A stretch of 64,000 nt of DNA from DATKMK01 sp035541895 (GTDB lineage Bacteria; Desulfobacterota; Binatia; HRBIN30; JACQVA1). Below the pieces are notes generated by a model, which worked only from the letters and a program-made list of their open reading frames with translations, was not told the DNA's origin and ran no database searches. Position numbers and translations under genes: made by a program. Shown here one piece after another: positions 34,095 to 41,747 of this stretch. Each line of letters starts with the position of its first letter. Position 1 is the first letter of the stretch. The stretch spans positions 62,001-126,000 of the forward strand of contig DATKMK010000043.1 in assembly GCA_035541895.1 (NCBI GenBank). Reading direction: 5' to 3'.

Positions 34095-35035
34095 TCGATC
34101 GGATCGACAACCGCGTCACGAAGCTGCTCGGCGTGCGCTACCCGATCGTGCAAGCGCCGATGGGCTGGATCGCGCGCGCGCAGTTGGCCTCGGCGGTATC
34201 GAACGCCGGCGGGCTCGGGATCATCGAGACCTCGTCGGGGGAGTTGGACGCCGTGCGCGACGAGATTCGCAAGATGCGCGACCTGACGGACCAGCCGTTC
34301 GGCGTGAACATCGCGCAACTGTTCGTGCGCGATCCCAGCATTGTCGAGTTCGTGGTCGAGCAGGGCGTGCGCGTCGTCACCACCTCGGCCGGCGATCCGC
34401 GCCAGTACACCGCGAAGCTGAAAGCGGCCGGTTTGACCGTGTTTCACGTCGTGCCCTCCCTCAGCGCCGCACTCAAGGCGATCGACGCCGGAGTCGACGG
34501 ACTCGTGGTGGAAGGCGGTGAGGGCGGTGGCTTCAAGAATCCGCGCGACGTCGCCACGATGGTGCTGCTACCGTTGGTGTGTTCGAAGGTCAGCGTGCCG
34601 GTGATCGCCGCCGGCGGCATCTGCGACGGCGTCAGCATGGCGGCGGCTTTTGCACTCGGCGCCGAGGGTGTGCAGATGGGCTCGCGCATGGTGTCGGCCG
34701 CCGAGTCGCCGGTGCACAACAACTGGAAGCAGGCGATTCTGAACGCGGCCGAAACCGACACCGTGTTCCTCAATCGCTTCAGTCGGCCGGGCCTGCGGGC
34801 GCTGCGAACAAACAAGACCACGGAGTTGGAGCGCGCCGAGCACGTCGGCATGGACGTGTTCGCGCGCGCGATGGAGCTGTATTTCGGCGGCAACATGGAA
34901 GCCGCGATTGCGCTCGCTGGGCAAGTGGTCGGCCGCATCGACGCCATCACGCCGGTCAAACAAATCATCGACGAGACCATCGCTGACTTTCGCGCGACGA
35001 TCAGGAAGCTCGCGGCTCTCAATCCGTCGCTGTAG
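34091..35035 (+). CDS. Nitronate monooxygenase / 2-nitropropane dioxygenase-like FMN enzyme
   Basis: 314-residue TIM-barrel flavoprotein. G-V-R-Y-P-I-V-Q-A-P-M-G, the S-N-A-G-G-L-G-I-I segment, V-E-G-G-E-G-G-G-F, A-A-G-G-I-C-D-G and the G-A-E-G-V-Q-M-G-S-R FMN-phosphate loop match the family, which oxidises propionate-3-nitronate or acts as enoyl reductase in related proteins. The active-site His of true nitronate monooxygenases is not clearly placed, so the exact reaction is open. The TAG stop falls inside the REP-like element at 35032. Confidence 0.85.
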   Translation: MIDRIDNRVTKLLGVRYPIVQAPMGWIARAQLASAVSNAGGLGIIETSSGELDAVRDEIRKMRDLTDQPFGVNIAQLFVRDPSIVEFVVEQGVRVVTTSAGDPRQYTAKLKAAGLTVFHVVPSLSAALKAIDAGVDGLVVEGGEGGGFKNPRDVATMVLLPLVCSKVSVPVIAAGGICDGVSMAAAFALGAEGVQMGSRMVSAAESPVHNNWKQAILNAAETDTVFLNRFSRPGLRALRTNKTTELERAEHVGMDVFARAMELYFGGNMEAAIALAGQVVGRIDAITPVKQIIDETIADFRATIRKLAALNPSL

Positions 35036-35094
35036 CCGCACCCTTGAGGGTGCGTCTTCTGGCAGAAGCAACGCAGGCTGAAGCCTGCGGCTAC
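35032..35094. repeat. REP/MITE-like palindromic element, copy 2
   Basis: Opens GTAGCCGCACCCTTGAGGG and closes GAAGCCTGCGGCTAC, with the same two nested hairpins as the copy at 14424-14497 but a shorter centre. Its second to fourth bases are the TAG stop codon of the preceding FMN-enzyme gene. Confidence 0.85.
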
Positions 35095-35116
35095 ATCACC
35101 CGCGGAAGGCCGGCGG

Positions 35117-36241
35117 TCATAGGCGTCGGAGTTCGCGCATCAACTGGCGCAAGCGCCACAAGCCTTTGACCCCGTCGCCGGTGAAGGTGGCGCCCATGTT
35201 GGCGACGATGAAATGGCGACACCCGGCGCCGACGAGCGGGGCGACCTCGTCGCGAATTTGGGTTGGGCTCCCAGCGTACATCAACGTCTGCAGCAACTCG
35301 GGCGTCATAGTCGCCGCCGCCTGATCGATTGCCGCGTCGGTCACGCGCGGCGGAACGAGATCGAGAAACCCGCGATGATCGTCGCCCAGCGGATGCGTCA
35401 TTGCGTGCGCGCGCCAGACGTCGGCGGGCGCGCCGAGCGCGAGCGCGGCGCAAAAGCGGCTCTTCATCGCGAGATCGAGTGTTCGTTCGCGGCTGTCGCC
35501 GAGCGCGACCAGCATCGTGTGGGTCGCGAGGAACCCCCCAAGCGAGCGGCCAACTTCCTCAGCCGCGTGACGAATGACATCGAGACGAGCGCGGTATTCG
35601 TCGGCCGTGACCTTTTGGCCGGGCAGCCAGCCGTCGCCGTAGCAGCCGGTCAGTCGCAACATGCCGGGGAAGTGCGCGGCCACGAATAGCCGTGGCGGCC
35701 GATTCTTGTAGAGCGGCAGATCGAACACCGCGTCGCGCAACTTCCAGAACTTCCCGTCGTAGTTGACCGGCTTGCCGCCGCTCGCCCACAGCATGCGAAT
35801 GATGATCAGGGCTTCTTCGAGCCGGGCCACAGTGCGGCGGTACGGCAATCCGTAGGGTTCGGTGTTTTCCCGGATGCCGCTGCCGATGCCGAGAACGGCA
35901 CGGCCTTTCGACAGGTGATCGAGCGTGACGAACGATTGCGCCAGCGACATCGGATGGCGGCGGATGCTTTCGGTCACCGACGTGCCGAGATCGATGCCGC
36001 GCACGCGGGTCGCCGTGACCGCGAGGATTTGCAGCGGGTCGAACAGGCCATCGAGCGAATGCACGAGCTTGGCGGCGGGAGTGAGCTCGGGCTTCCACAC
36101 CTGGCGGGGCGTGAAGCCCATGAAGTGATCGGGCAGCCAGACCGCGGATGCGCCGAAGAGCTTCGCCAATCGAATATTCAGGCGCGACAGCCAGAGCGGG
36201 TAGATGCCGCCGTCTTGGTACCCTACGCTCACCCGTCCCAT
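35117..36241 (-). CDS. LLM class flavin-dependent oxidoreductase (phthiodiolone ketoreductase-like)
   Basis: 374 residues. The TIM-barrel LLM signature is present: G-A-S-A-V-W-L-P-D-H near 36-45, G-T-S-V-T-E-S-I-R-R-H-P, L-S-K-G-R-A-V-L-G-I-G-S-G, and Y-G-D-G-W-L-P near 205. F-G-x-E-N motifs resemble F420-dependent ketoreductases and methylene-H4MPT reductase-like enzymes. ATG 36241 is chosen because GGAGG stands ten bases before it; a GTG 11 codons further up lacks support. Substrate unknown, cofactor F420 or FMN. Confidence 0.85.
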   Translation of the reverse strand: MGRVSVGYQDGGIYPLWLSRLNIRLAKLFGASAVWLPDHFMGFTPRQVWKPELTPAAKLVHSLDGLFDPLQILAVTATRVRGIDLGTSVTESIRRHPMSLAQSFVTLDHLSKGRAVLGIGSGIRENTEPYGLPYRRTVARLEEALIIIRMLWASGGKPVNYDGKFWKLRDAVFDLPLYKNRPPRLFVAAHFPGMLRLTGCYGDGWLPGQKVTADEYRARLDVIRHAAEEVGRSLGGFLATHTMLVALGDSRERTLDLAMKSRFCAALALGAPADVWRAHAMTHPLGDDHRGFLDLVPPRVTDAAIDQAAATMTPELLQTLMYAGSPTQIRDEVAPLVGAGCRHFIVANMGATFTGDGVKGLWRLRQLMRELRRL

Positions 36242-36345
36242 CGGTTGCTGCGCCTCCGGCGGCGCTTGTGTCACGTTGGCCGTGCCGGTGCAAAGTCCTC
36301 GGGCGCGCAGTTCCGTCGGACGCCAGGGCTTGCTAGGTTCGCCGC

Positions 36346-36996
36346 ATGGAACCGGCTATCACGCTCGACGCGCACGAAGCGCGTCTGTTCGGGGTGTTGA
36401 TCGAAAAGGCGTTGACCACGCCCGATCAATATCCGCTGTCGCTCAATGCCGCGGTGAATGCGGCGAATCAGAAATCGAATCGCGATCCGCTCCTCTCGCT
36501 CAGCGAAGAGGAAGTCGCGGCCGCGCTCGACGGCTTGGAGAAGAAGTATCTGGTGCGACGGGTGTTCAGCCGGGTCGAACGCTATCGCCACAACGGACGC
36601 GACGCGCTCAATCTCGACACCGCACAGCTCGCGATCCTTGCCGAGTTGCTGATGCGCGGGCCGCAACAACCGGGCGAGCTGCGCGCGCGGGTGAGTCGGA
36701 TGCACGCGATCGAGTCGCTCGACTTGCTCGAACAGGCGCTGGCTCCGCTGCTCGAACGTGGATTTGTTCAGCGCCTCGATCCGTCGCCGGGTTCGCGGGC
36801 GGAACGCTATATCCAGCTGCTCAGTCCCAATCTCCACCCCCTGGATGCGCCCGCGCACGCGAGTGCGGCGTCCGCACCCGACTCCGATCTCGCCGGCCGC
36901 GTTGCGGCATTGGAGGGAGCGGTCGAGTCGTTGCGCCGCCAACTAATTCGGCTGGCGGAACAATTGGGCGAGACCCTGGACGGCGAGCCACAATGA
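36346..36996 (+). CDS. yceH: DUF480/YceH family protein
   Basis: 216 residues. Two winged-helix units with the family start L-x-x-x-E-A-R-(V/L)-x-G-V-L-I-E-K-A-L-T-T-P-D-Q-Y-P-L-S-L-N, then Q-K-S-N-R-D-P, and L-R-A-R-V-S-R-M-H. A C-terminal coiled helix ends the protein. Function is unknown; a nucleic-acid-binding or regulatory role is suggested by the fold only. It overlaps the epoxide hydrolase gene by ATGA. Confidence 0.92.
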   Translation: MEPAITLDAHEARLFGVLIEKALTTPDQYPLSLNAAVNAANQKSNRDPLLSLSEEEVAAALDGLEKKYLVRRVFSRVERYRHNGRDALNLDTAQLAILAELLMRGPQQPGELRARVSRMHAIESLDLLEQALAPLLERGFVQRLDPSPGSRAERYIQLLSPNLHPLDAPAHASAASAPDSDLAGRVAALEGAVESLRRQLIRLAEQLGETLDGEPQ

Positions 36997-37919
36997 GCGA
37001 CGCTCCGGGGATTCGGCACGAGTTCGTGCGCGCCAACGGTCTCAGATTTCACGTGGCGACCTGCGGCGAGGGTGATCGCTTGGCGCTCTGTCTGCACGGT
37101 TTCCCCGAATGCTGGTTTTCGTGGCGCCATCAACTGCCCTTCCTGGCGCAATTGGGTTATCGAGCGTGGGCTCCGGATCTGCGCGGCTATGGCGACAGCG
37201 ATCGGCCGCTGCTGCGCGAGGACTACACCATCGAACGCCTGCTCGACGATGTCGCGGGCTTGATCGACGCGGCCGGCGCGCGTTCGACGATGCTGCTGGC
37301 GCACGATTGGGGCGCGGTGATCGCGTGGTGCTTCGCCATGCGGCGCGTGCGACCGCTCGAACGCTTGGTGATCATGAACGTGCCGCACCCCGGAGTGATG
37401 GACCAGGTCATTCGCTCGTGGCGGCAGCTCGCACGATCATGGTACGTGCTGTTCTTCCAAATTCCGCGGCTCCCGGAAGCGCTGCTGCGCGCGCGCCAGT
37501 GCCGGGCGATCGGCGACGCGTTTCGCAACATGGCGATCGACCAGCGCCGCTTCGGCGACGAAGTGCTGCACGTGTATCGCGACCAAGCCGCTCGCCCGGG
37601 CGCGCTGACGGCGATGCTCAACTACTATCGCGCCTACGTTCGGGGCGGCGGCGCGGCGCGCCAACGCGCGCTCGGCTATCCGATCATCGACGTGCCCACG
37701 CTGATGATCTGGGGCGAACACGACACCGCGCTCGGCAAAGAAACCACCTACGGCACCGACCGCTTCGTTCGTCAGCTCACGCTGCACTATCTCCCGAACG
37801 TCTCGCACTGGGTGCAGCAAGAAGCACCCGAGGCGGTCAATGCGTTGATACAATCATGGTTGGGCAAACCACCCGATTTGCTGGCAGCCCCGGTTGACCG
37901 AGCCCAACCCGCACCGTAG
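36993..37919 (+). CDS. Epoxide hydrolase-like alpha/beta hydrolase
   Basis: 308 residues. Oxyanion H-G-F-P-E at 35-39, the nucleophile Asp105 in A-H-D-W-G-A, N-V-P-H-P near 129 and a late S-H-W-V-Q-Q with His near 271 match soluble epoxide hydrolases. These open epoxides to vicinal diols by an Asp ester intermediate. Cap-domain Tyr residues (N-Y-Y-R-A-Y) are present. It begins inside the yceH stop. A long in-frame upstream extension is a frame shadow of yceH. Confidence 0.87.
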   Translation: MSDAPGIRHEFVRANGLRFHVATCGEGDRLALCLHGFPECWFSWRHQLPFLAQLGYRAWAPDLRGYGDSDRPLLREDYTIERLLDDVAGLIDAAGARSTMLLAHDWGAVIAWCFAMRRVRPLERLVIMNVPHPGVMDQVIRSWRQLARSWYVLFFQIPRLPEALLRARQCRAIGDAFRNMAIDQRRFGDEVLHVYRDQAARPGALTAMLNYYRAYVRGGGAARQRALGYPIIDVPTLMIWGEHDTALGKETTYGTDRFVRQLTLHYLPNVSHWVQQEAPEAVNALIQSWLGKPPDLLAAPVDRAQPAP

Positions 37920-37940
37920 TTGAATAGGTAGAGATTGAAT

Positions 37941-38330
37941 ATGTCGACGTCCGAGGCAACGACGCGGGGTATCCGCATTCGAGTACGATCGCAGTACGTC
38001 CCGGAGCGCTCCGACCCGGTCCGCAGCCAGTTCTTCTTTGCGTACACGGTGCAGATCGCCAACCAGGGCGCCGAGACCGCGCAGTTGGTCAGCCGTCATT
38101 GGATCATCACCGACGCCCACGGCCACGTCGAGGAAGTCAAAGGCCCGGGGGTCGTCGGCGAGCAACCCGTGCTCGCCCCGGGCGAGTCGTTCGAGTACAC
38201 GTCCGCCTGTCCGCTCGCCACCCCGTTCGGGACCATGCACGGCACCTATCAAATGGTCACGCCGAACGGCGAACGCTTCGACGCCGAGATCGCCCAATTC
38301 GTCCTCACCGAGCCGCACGCGATCAACTGA
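37941..38330 (+). CDS. apaG: Co2+/Mg2+ efflux protein ApaG
   Basis: 129-residue fibronectin-type III-like protein. Typical features: an N-terminal strand I-R-I-R-V-R-S-x-Y-V-P-E-R-S, Y-T-V-x-I-x-N-x-G, L-V-S-R-H-W-I-I-T-D, V-K-G-P-G-V-V-G-E-Q-P and the G-T-M-H-G-T-Y-Q-M tail. The role in metal or nucleotide metabolism is not well understood. ATG 37941 with GGTAGAG upstream is preferred over the in-frame TTG two codons earlier. Confidence 0.94.
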   Translation: MSTSEATTRGIRIRVRSQYVPERSDPVRSQFFFAYTVQIANQGAETAQLVSRHWIITDAHGHVEEVKGPGVVGEQPVLAPGESFEYTSACPLATPFGTMHGTYQMVTPNGERFDAEIAQFVLTEPHAIN

Positions 38331-38384
38331 TCGCCGACACAGTTTCTCCGAGCCTTTGATGCATCGGACCGCCACGTGTCGGTA

Positions 38385-38400
38385 GCAGCGCTTGCGCTGC
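38385..38400. repeat. Perfect short hairpin GCAGCGC-TT-GCGCTGC
   Basis: A 7-bp perfect stem lies in the apaG-hsp20 spacer, preceded by GGTAG. The GTAG prefix followed by a tight GC hairpin resembles half of the REP-like elements. It could also act as a terminator for apaG. Confidence 0.45.
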
Positions 38401-38442
38401 GGGCGAAGATGATTATCAAAGGGTCAGGGAAATAGAAGCCGG

Positions 38443-38452
38443 AAAGGAGGTG
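38443..38452 (+). promoter_or_regulatory. Exceptionally strong Shine-Dalgarno site for hsp20
   Basis: AAAGGAGGTG at optimal distance from ATG 38460 is nearly a full complement of the 16S rRNA 3' end. It is the strongest such site seen in the window and suits a protein made at high level on stress. No ROSE-type thermometer pairing was recognised. Confidence 0.75.
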
Positions 38453-38459
38453 AAAGAAG

Positions 38460-38909
38460 ATGAGAGCGTTGGCACCATGGCGCCCCTTCTCCGAGCTGAC
38501 GACCCTGCGCAACGAGCTCGACGACTTCTTTGGCCGCTTCTTCGAGGAAGACGAACGGTGGCTCCCGCGTTGGGCGGAGCGCTCGCTGATTCCCGCCGTT
38601 GAAACGTTCATGAAGAACGGGAATCTGGTCGTGCGCGCCGACCTGCCCGGGATTGATCCGAAGGCGGTCGAGTTGGCGGTCGAAGGCGATCGGCTGACGA
38701 TCAAAGGCGAACGCAAGGAGGTACACGAAGAGAAAGGCGAACGTGGCTATCGGGAGGTTAGCTACGGCCGCTTCGAACGTACCATCTCGCTGCCGCCGGG
38801 CGTAAACGCCGACTCAGTGAAGGCCACGTACCATGACGGAGTGCTCGAGGTGACGATGGCGGTACCGAAGGGGATGGTTCCCAAGAAGGTGCCGATCACC
38901 GTGCACTAA
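38460..38909 (+). CDS. Hsp20/alpha-crystallin family small heat shock protein
   Basis: 149-residue ATP-independent chaperone. The N-terminal arm contains W-R-P-F-S-E-L and a charged E-E-D-E-R-W. The alpha-crystallin domain spans ~40-140 with A-D-L-P-G-I-D-P-K, L-T-I-K-G-E-R-K, R-E-V-S-Y-G-R-F-E-R-T and L-P-P-G-V-N-A-D. A G-V-L-E-V-T segment closes it, then V-P-I-T-V-H as the C-terminal anchor. The strong ribosome-binding site supports high expression. Monocistronic, with hairpins downstream. Confidence 0.93.
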   Translation: MRALAPWRPFSELTTLRNELDDFFGRFFEEDERWLPRWAERSLIPAVETFMKNGNLVVRADLPGIDPKAVELAVEGDRLTIKGERKEVHEEKGERGYREVSYGRFERTISLPPGVNADSVKATYHDGVLEVTMAVPKGMVPKKVPITVH

Positions 38910-38926
38910 GCACACCCGTCGCCCCA

Positions 38927-38944
38927 CGAGGCGCTCGCGCCTCG
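38927..38944. terminator. Hairpin after hsp20
   Basis: CGAGGCG-CTCG-CGCCTCG, a 7-bp stem with a tetraloop, 18 bp after the hsp20 stop. No T-run follows. A second stronger hairpin lies 35 bp further. Confidence 0.45.
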
Positions 38945-38978
38945 CTGTCGCGCCCAGCTACTGACTGGGTGCCCGATC

Positions 38979-39008
38979 AACGCCCCGACAAGCAGTGTTC
39001 GGGGCGTT
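38979..39008. terminator. Strong hairpin between hsp20 and the oxygenase gene
   Basis: AACGCCCCGACA pairs with TGTTCGGGGCGTT around a 5-nt loop, with a single bulged A. It sits between the hsp20 and oxygenase transcription units and probably ends the hsp20 message. The flank is not T-rich. Confidence 0.5.
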
Positions 39009-39077
39009 CGTGTGTTCGGCGGCTTGCGTTCCGCGAACGTTTCGTGCTCGTGTCGGCCCACCGACAGGGAACTGCAC

Positions 39078-39884
39078 ATGACAGCACACCGCTCCCCCGC
39101 GGATCTCATCGATCTCCGTCGCTATCCGATCGTCGACTTGGACGGCGCAGCCGCGCGCCGGATCACCCGCGACTGTCGGCGCCAACTGGACGAAACCGGG
39201 GCCTGCGAACTCCCCGATTTTCTGACCGAGCGCGCCACCGCCCAACTGGTGTCCGAAGCCGACTCCTTGGCGGCGCAGGCGTATCACAGCCAGACCAGTG
39301 GCACCGCGTATCTGGAGATTCCCGACTTCACCCTGCCGGACGAGCACCCGCGCCGCATCGTCGGCAGCTCGTCGGTCGGGGTGATCGCCTACGACCAATT
39401 CCCAGCGACCTCGGCTTTGCGCCAACTCTACGAGTGGGAACCGCTGATGGCCTTTATCGCCGCCTCGCTGAACAAGCCAAGGCTGTATCGCTACGCCGAT
39501 CCGCTCGGCGCGCTCAATCTCGCGGTGATGGGCGACGGCGAGGAATTGTTTTGGCACTTCGATCAGACCGACTTCGTCACGTCGATCGCTTTGCGCGACG
39601 CCGACGACGGCGGCGACTTCGAGTACGCGCCACTCATTCGCGGTACGGCGGACGAGAATTACCCGGCGGTGCAGCGGCTCCTCACCGGTTCGCGCGAGCG
39701 GGTGGTGCGCATTCCGATGCGGCCCCGAACGCTGTTGCTGTTCGAGGGGCGCCACTCGATCCATCGGGTCACGCCGATCAGGGGTGCCACGACGCGTTTG
39801 GTGGCGCTGCTGGCATACGACACCAAGCCGGGCACGCGCAGCACCGAACTCCTGCAATTGGCGCGTTATGGCCGCGCCGCGTAG
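39078..39884 (+). CDS. 2-oxoglutarate/Fe(II)-dependent oxygenase, BesD/HalD-like family
   Basis: 268 residues. The double-stranded beta-helix core carries H160-F-D162 (HxD) and distal His229 in R-H-S-I-H-R-V-T-P, with a following Arg for 2-oxoglutarate. G-G-D-F-E-Y-x-P-x-I-R is typical of the group containing the amino-acid halogenases BesD and HalD. Those halogenases have Gly in place of the Asp, so this member should hydroxylate rather than chlorinate. The likely substrate is a free amino acid (inference from family). It overlaps the lyase gene by 17 bp. AGGGA precedes ATG 39078. Confidence 0.82.
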   Translation: MTAHRSPADLIDLRRYPIVDLDGAAARRITRDCRRQLDETGACELPDFLTERATAQLVSEADSLAAQAYHSQTSGTAYLEIPDFTLPDEHPRRIVGSSSVGVIAYDQFPATSALRQLYEWEPLMAFIAASLNKPRLYRYADPLGALNLAVMGDGEELFWHFDQTDFVTSIALRDADDGGDFEYAPLIRGTADENYPAVQRLLTGSRERVVRIPMRPRTLLLFEGRHSIHRVTPIRGATTRLVALLAYDTKPGTRSTELLQLARYGRAA

Positions 39885-41109
39885 CGGCATCGCCCGCGTC
39901 GAGCGCGACGCGCTCGGCGAGGTGGAAGTTCCGGGCGCAGGGCTCTACGGGATTCACACCGTTCGCGCGGTCACACTCGCTGCGAGCGATCGGCGCCTGC
40001 GCCACCATCCGGCGTTTCTCCACGCGTTGGCCGCGGTGAAGCACGCTGCGGCTCGAGCGAATCGGGATGCGGGCGTCATCCCTGCTGAAATGGGGCGCGC
40101 GATCGAAGCGGCCTGTGTCGAGATCGCCAGCGGCAAGTACGACGAGCAGTTTCCCGTCGATCTGCTCACCGGCGGCGGCGGCATCGGTATCAACATGAAC
40201 GTCAACGAGGTGATCGCCAACCTCGCCAACGAAGCCCTCGGCGGCGTCCGCGGTACATACGAGCCGATTCATCCGAAGACGCACGTGAACGCGTCGCAGT
40301 CGACCGCCGACGTTTGCCACACGGCGACCCGGCTGGCTATTCTCCGATGCTGGAGCCCGCTCGCCGGTTCGCTCAGCGAGTGCGTGCGAACGCTCCAGGC
40401 ACAGGCCGGGGAACTGCGGCCCATCATCACGATGTCCCGTACCTGCTTGCAAGACGGCTTCGCGGTTTCGCTCGGCGAGCTGTTCGACGGCTTCGCTGCC
40501 GTCGTCGAACGGCGCCGCTCGGAGTGCGATCGGAGCATGCAAGCCCTGCGGCAGGTCAATCTGGGCGGCACGGTGATCGGCTCCGAAGCCGGCGCGCCCG
40601 CGGCGTACCGCGCGGTTGTCCTGACCCACCTGACGGAAATCACCGGTGCGCCGCTGGTCCACCGCACGAATCTGTACGATGCGGCGCAGAACCTCGATGA
40701 TCTGGCCGCCGTCTCGGCTCACCTGGCATTGCTGGCGCAAGCACTGATCAAGACCGCGCAGGATCTGCGCTTGCTCGCGTCGGGACCTCGTGGCGGCTTC
40801 GGGGAGATCGTGCTGCCGGCGGTGCAAGAGGGCTCGTCGTTCTTCGACCGCAAGATCAACCCGGTTGTGCCGGAGACGATGCTGCAGTGTGGCTTTCAGG
40901 TGCTCGGATGCGACCGCGCCGTGCAACTCGCCGGCGAGCGCGGCGAGCTGTACCTGAACATCTTCGAAGGTCTCGCCGCCGCGAACCTGTTCGAAGCGAT
41001 TGGACTGCTCACAAAGACCGTCCCGCTGTTCACCCAGTGCATCCGCGGATTGACGGCGAATGAAGCGCGCTGTCGCGAGCTGGCGGCGCAGGCGCGCCAA
41101 CCATCGTGA
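39868..41109 (+). CDS. Aspartase/fumarase superfamily lyase with altered signature loop
   Basis: 413 residues. Superfamily segments are clear: Y-G-I-H-T-V-R-A-V, G-I-N-M-N-V-N-E-V-I-A-N, H-P-K-T-H-V-N-A-S-Q-S-T-A-D, and L-Q-D-G-F-A-V-S-L-G-E. The catalytic SS-loop, normally G-S-x-x-M-x-x-K-x-N, reads G-S-S-F-F-D-R-K-I-N near 322-331: Ser and Lys are kept, Met and Pro are lost. The protein is also about 50 residues shorter than typical aspartases. It probably eliminates ammonia or a related group from an amino-acid-like substrate. It overlaps the oxygenase gene upstream and the GNAT gene downstream. Confidence 0.82.
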   Translation: MAAPRSGIARVERDALGEVEVPGAGLYGIHTVRAVTLAASDRRLRHHPAFLHALAAVKHAAARANRDAGVIPAEMGRAIEAACVEIASGKYDEQFPVDLLTGGGGIGINMNVNEVIANLANEALGGVRGTYEPIHPKTHVNASQSTADVCHTATRLAILRCWSPLAGSLSECVRTLQAQAGELRPIITMSRTCLQDGFAVSLGELFDGFAAVVERRRSECDRSMQALRQVNLGGTVIGSEAGAPAAYRAVVLTHLTEITGAPLVHRTNLYDAAQNLDDLAAVSAHLALLAQALIKTAQDLRLLASGPRGGFGEIVLPAVQEGSSFFDRKINPVVPETMLQCGFQVLGCDRAVQLAGERGELYLNIFEGLAAANLFEAIGLLTKTVPLFTQCIRGLTANEARCRELAAQARQPS

Positions 41110-41660
41110 ACCGAGCGGGCCTCCGCACCGCCGTGCGCGTCGGCCGGCAAGTCTACCTGCGTCCGCCGCGCGCACGCGATCGCGACGAATTTCTCGCCGC
41201 CATGCGCGCCAGCCGTCTGTTACATCGCGGCAAGGTCACGCCCCCGATCACCGCCGAGCAGTTTCGCGCCTTTCTGCGTCGGGTGCGGAGCCCGCGCACC
41301 ATCGCACTCATCGCCTGCCGGGTTGCCGACCAAAGGATCGTCGGCGTGATCAACCTCAACGAAATCGTGCGCGGCAGCTTTCACAGTGCGTACCTCGGCT
41401 ACTACGCCGCCGCCGAGTTCACAAGGCGCGGCTACATGACCGAGGCCCTGCAGCTCGCGGTGCGGCACGCGTTCACGACCGTGCGGCTCCATCGCGTGGA
41501 GGCCAACATCCAGCCACACAACGTGGCGTCGATCGCCCTGGTCAAACGGTGCGGCTTTCGGCGCGAAGGCTTCTCACCGCGCTATCTCAACATCGCCGGT
41601 CGCTGGCGCGATCACGAACGCTGGGCGATCACGAAGGAGGATTGGCGCGCCCTCCACTAA
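41106..41660 (+). CDS. GNAT family N-acetyltransferase (RimJ/RimL-like)
   Basis: 184 residues. V-Y-L-R-P-P-R-A-R-D, I-V-G-V-I-N-L-N-E-I, Y-L-G-Y-Y-A, the loop T-R-R-G-Y-M-T-E-A, and V-E-A-N-I-Q-P-H-N-V-A-S-I-A-L-V-K-R-C-G-F are the hallmarks of the ribosomal-alanine acetyltransferase branch, which also includes amino-acid and antibiotic acetyltransferases. Starts at GTG 41106, GTGA-overlapping the lyase stop. It may acetylate the product of the two upstream enzymes (inference). Confidence 0.85.
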   Translation: MNRAGLRTAVRVGRQVYLRPPRARDRDEFLAAMRASRLLHRGKVTPPITAEQFRAFLRRVRSPRTIALIACRVADQRIVGVINLNEIVRGSFHSAYLGYYAAAEFTRRGYMTEALQLAVRHAFTTVRLHRVEANIQPHNVASIALVKRCGFRREGFSPRYLNIAGRWRDHERWAITKEDWRALH

Positions 41661-41662
41661 CC

Positions 41663-41711
41663 AGTCATCCACACGACACCAGTCACCGACACCCACACCA
41701 GTCACCACCTT
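41663..41711. repeat. ACCAGTCACC-word repeat tract
   Basis: ACCAGTCATCC, ACACCAGTCACCGACACC and ACACCAGTCACCACC follow each other right after the GNAT stop. The same words occur at 46466-46520 and 54918-54957, and as reverse complement at the ilvE stop (13911-13945). Confidence 0.65.
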
Positions 41712-41747
41712 GTCGCTCACGCAGCCCCGTGGTAACGCCAGGCCGCT

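Noticed and set aside
36204..36992. Extension of the epoxide hydrolase frame upstream through yceH
   Set aside because: Runs out of frame over the whole yceH gene, which has clear family similarity; ATGA overlap fits a start at 36993.
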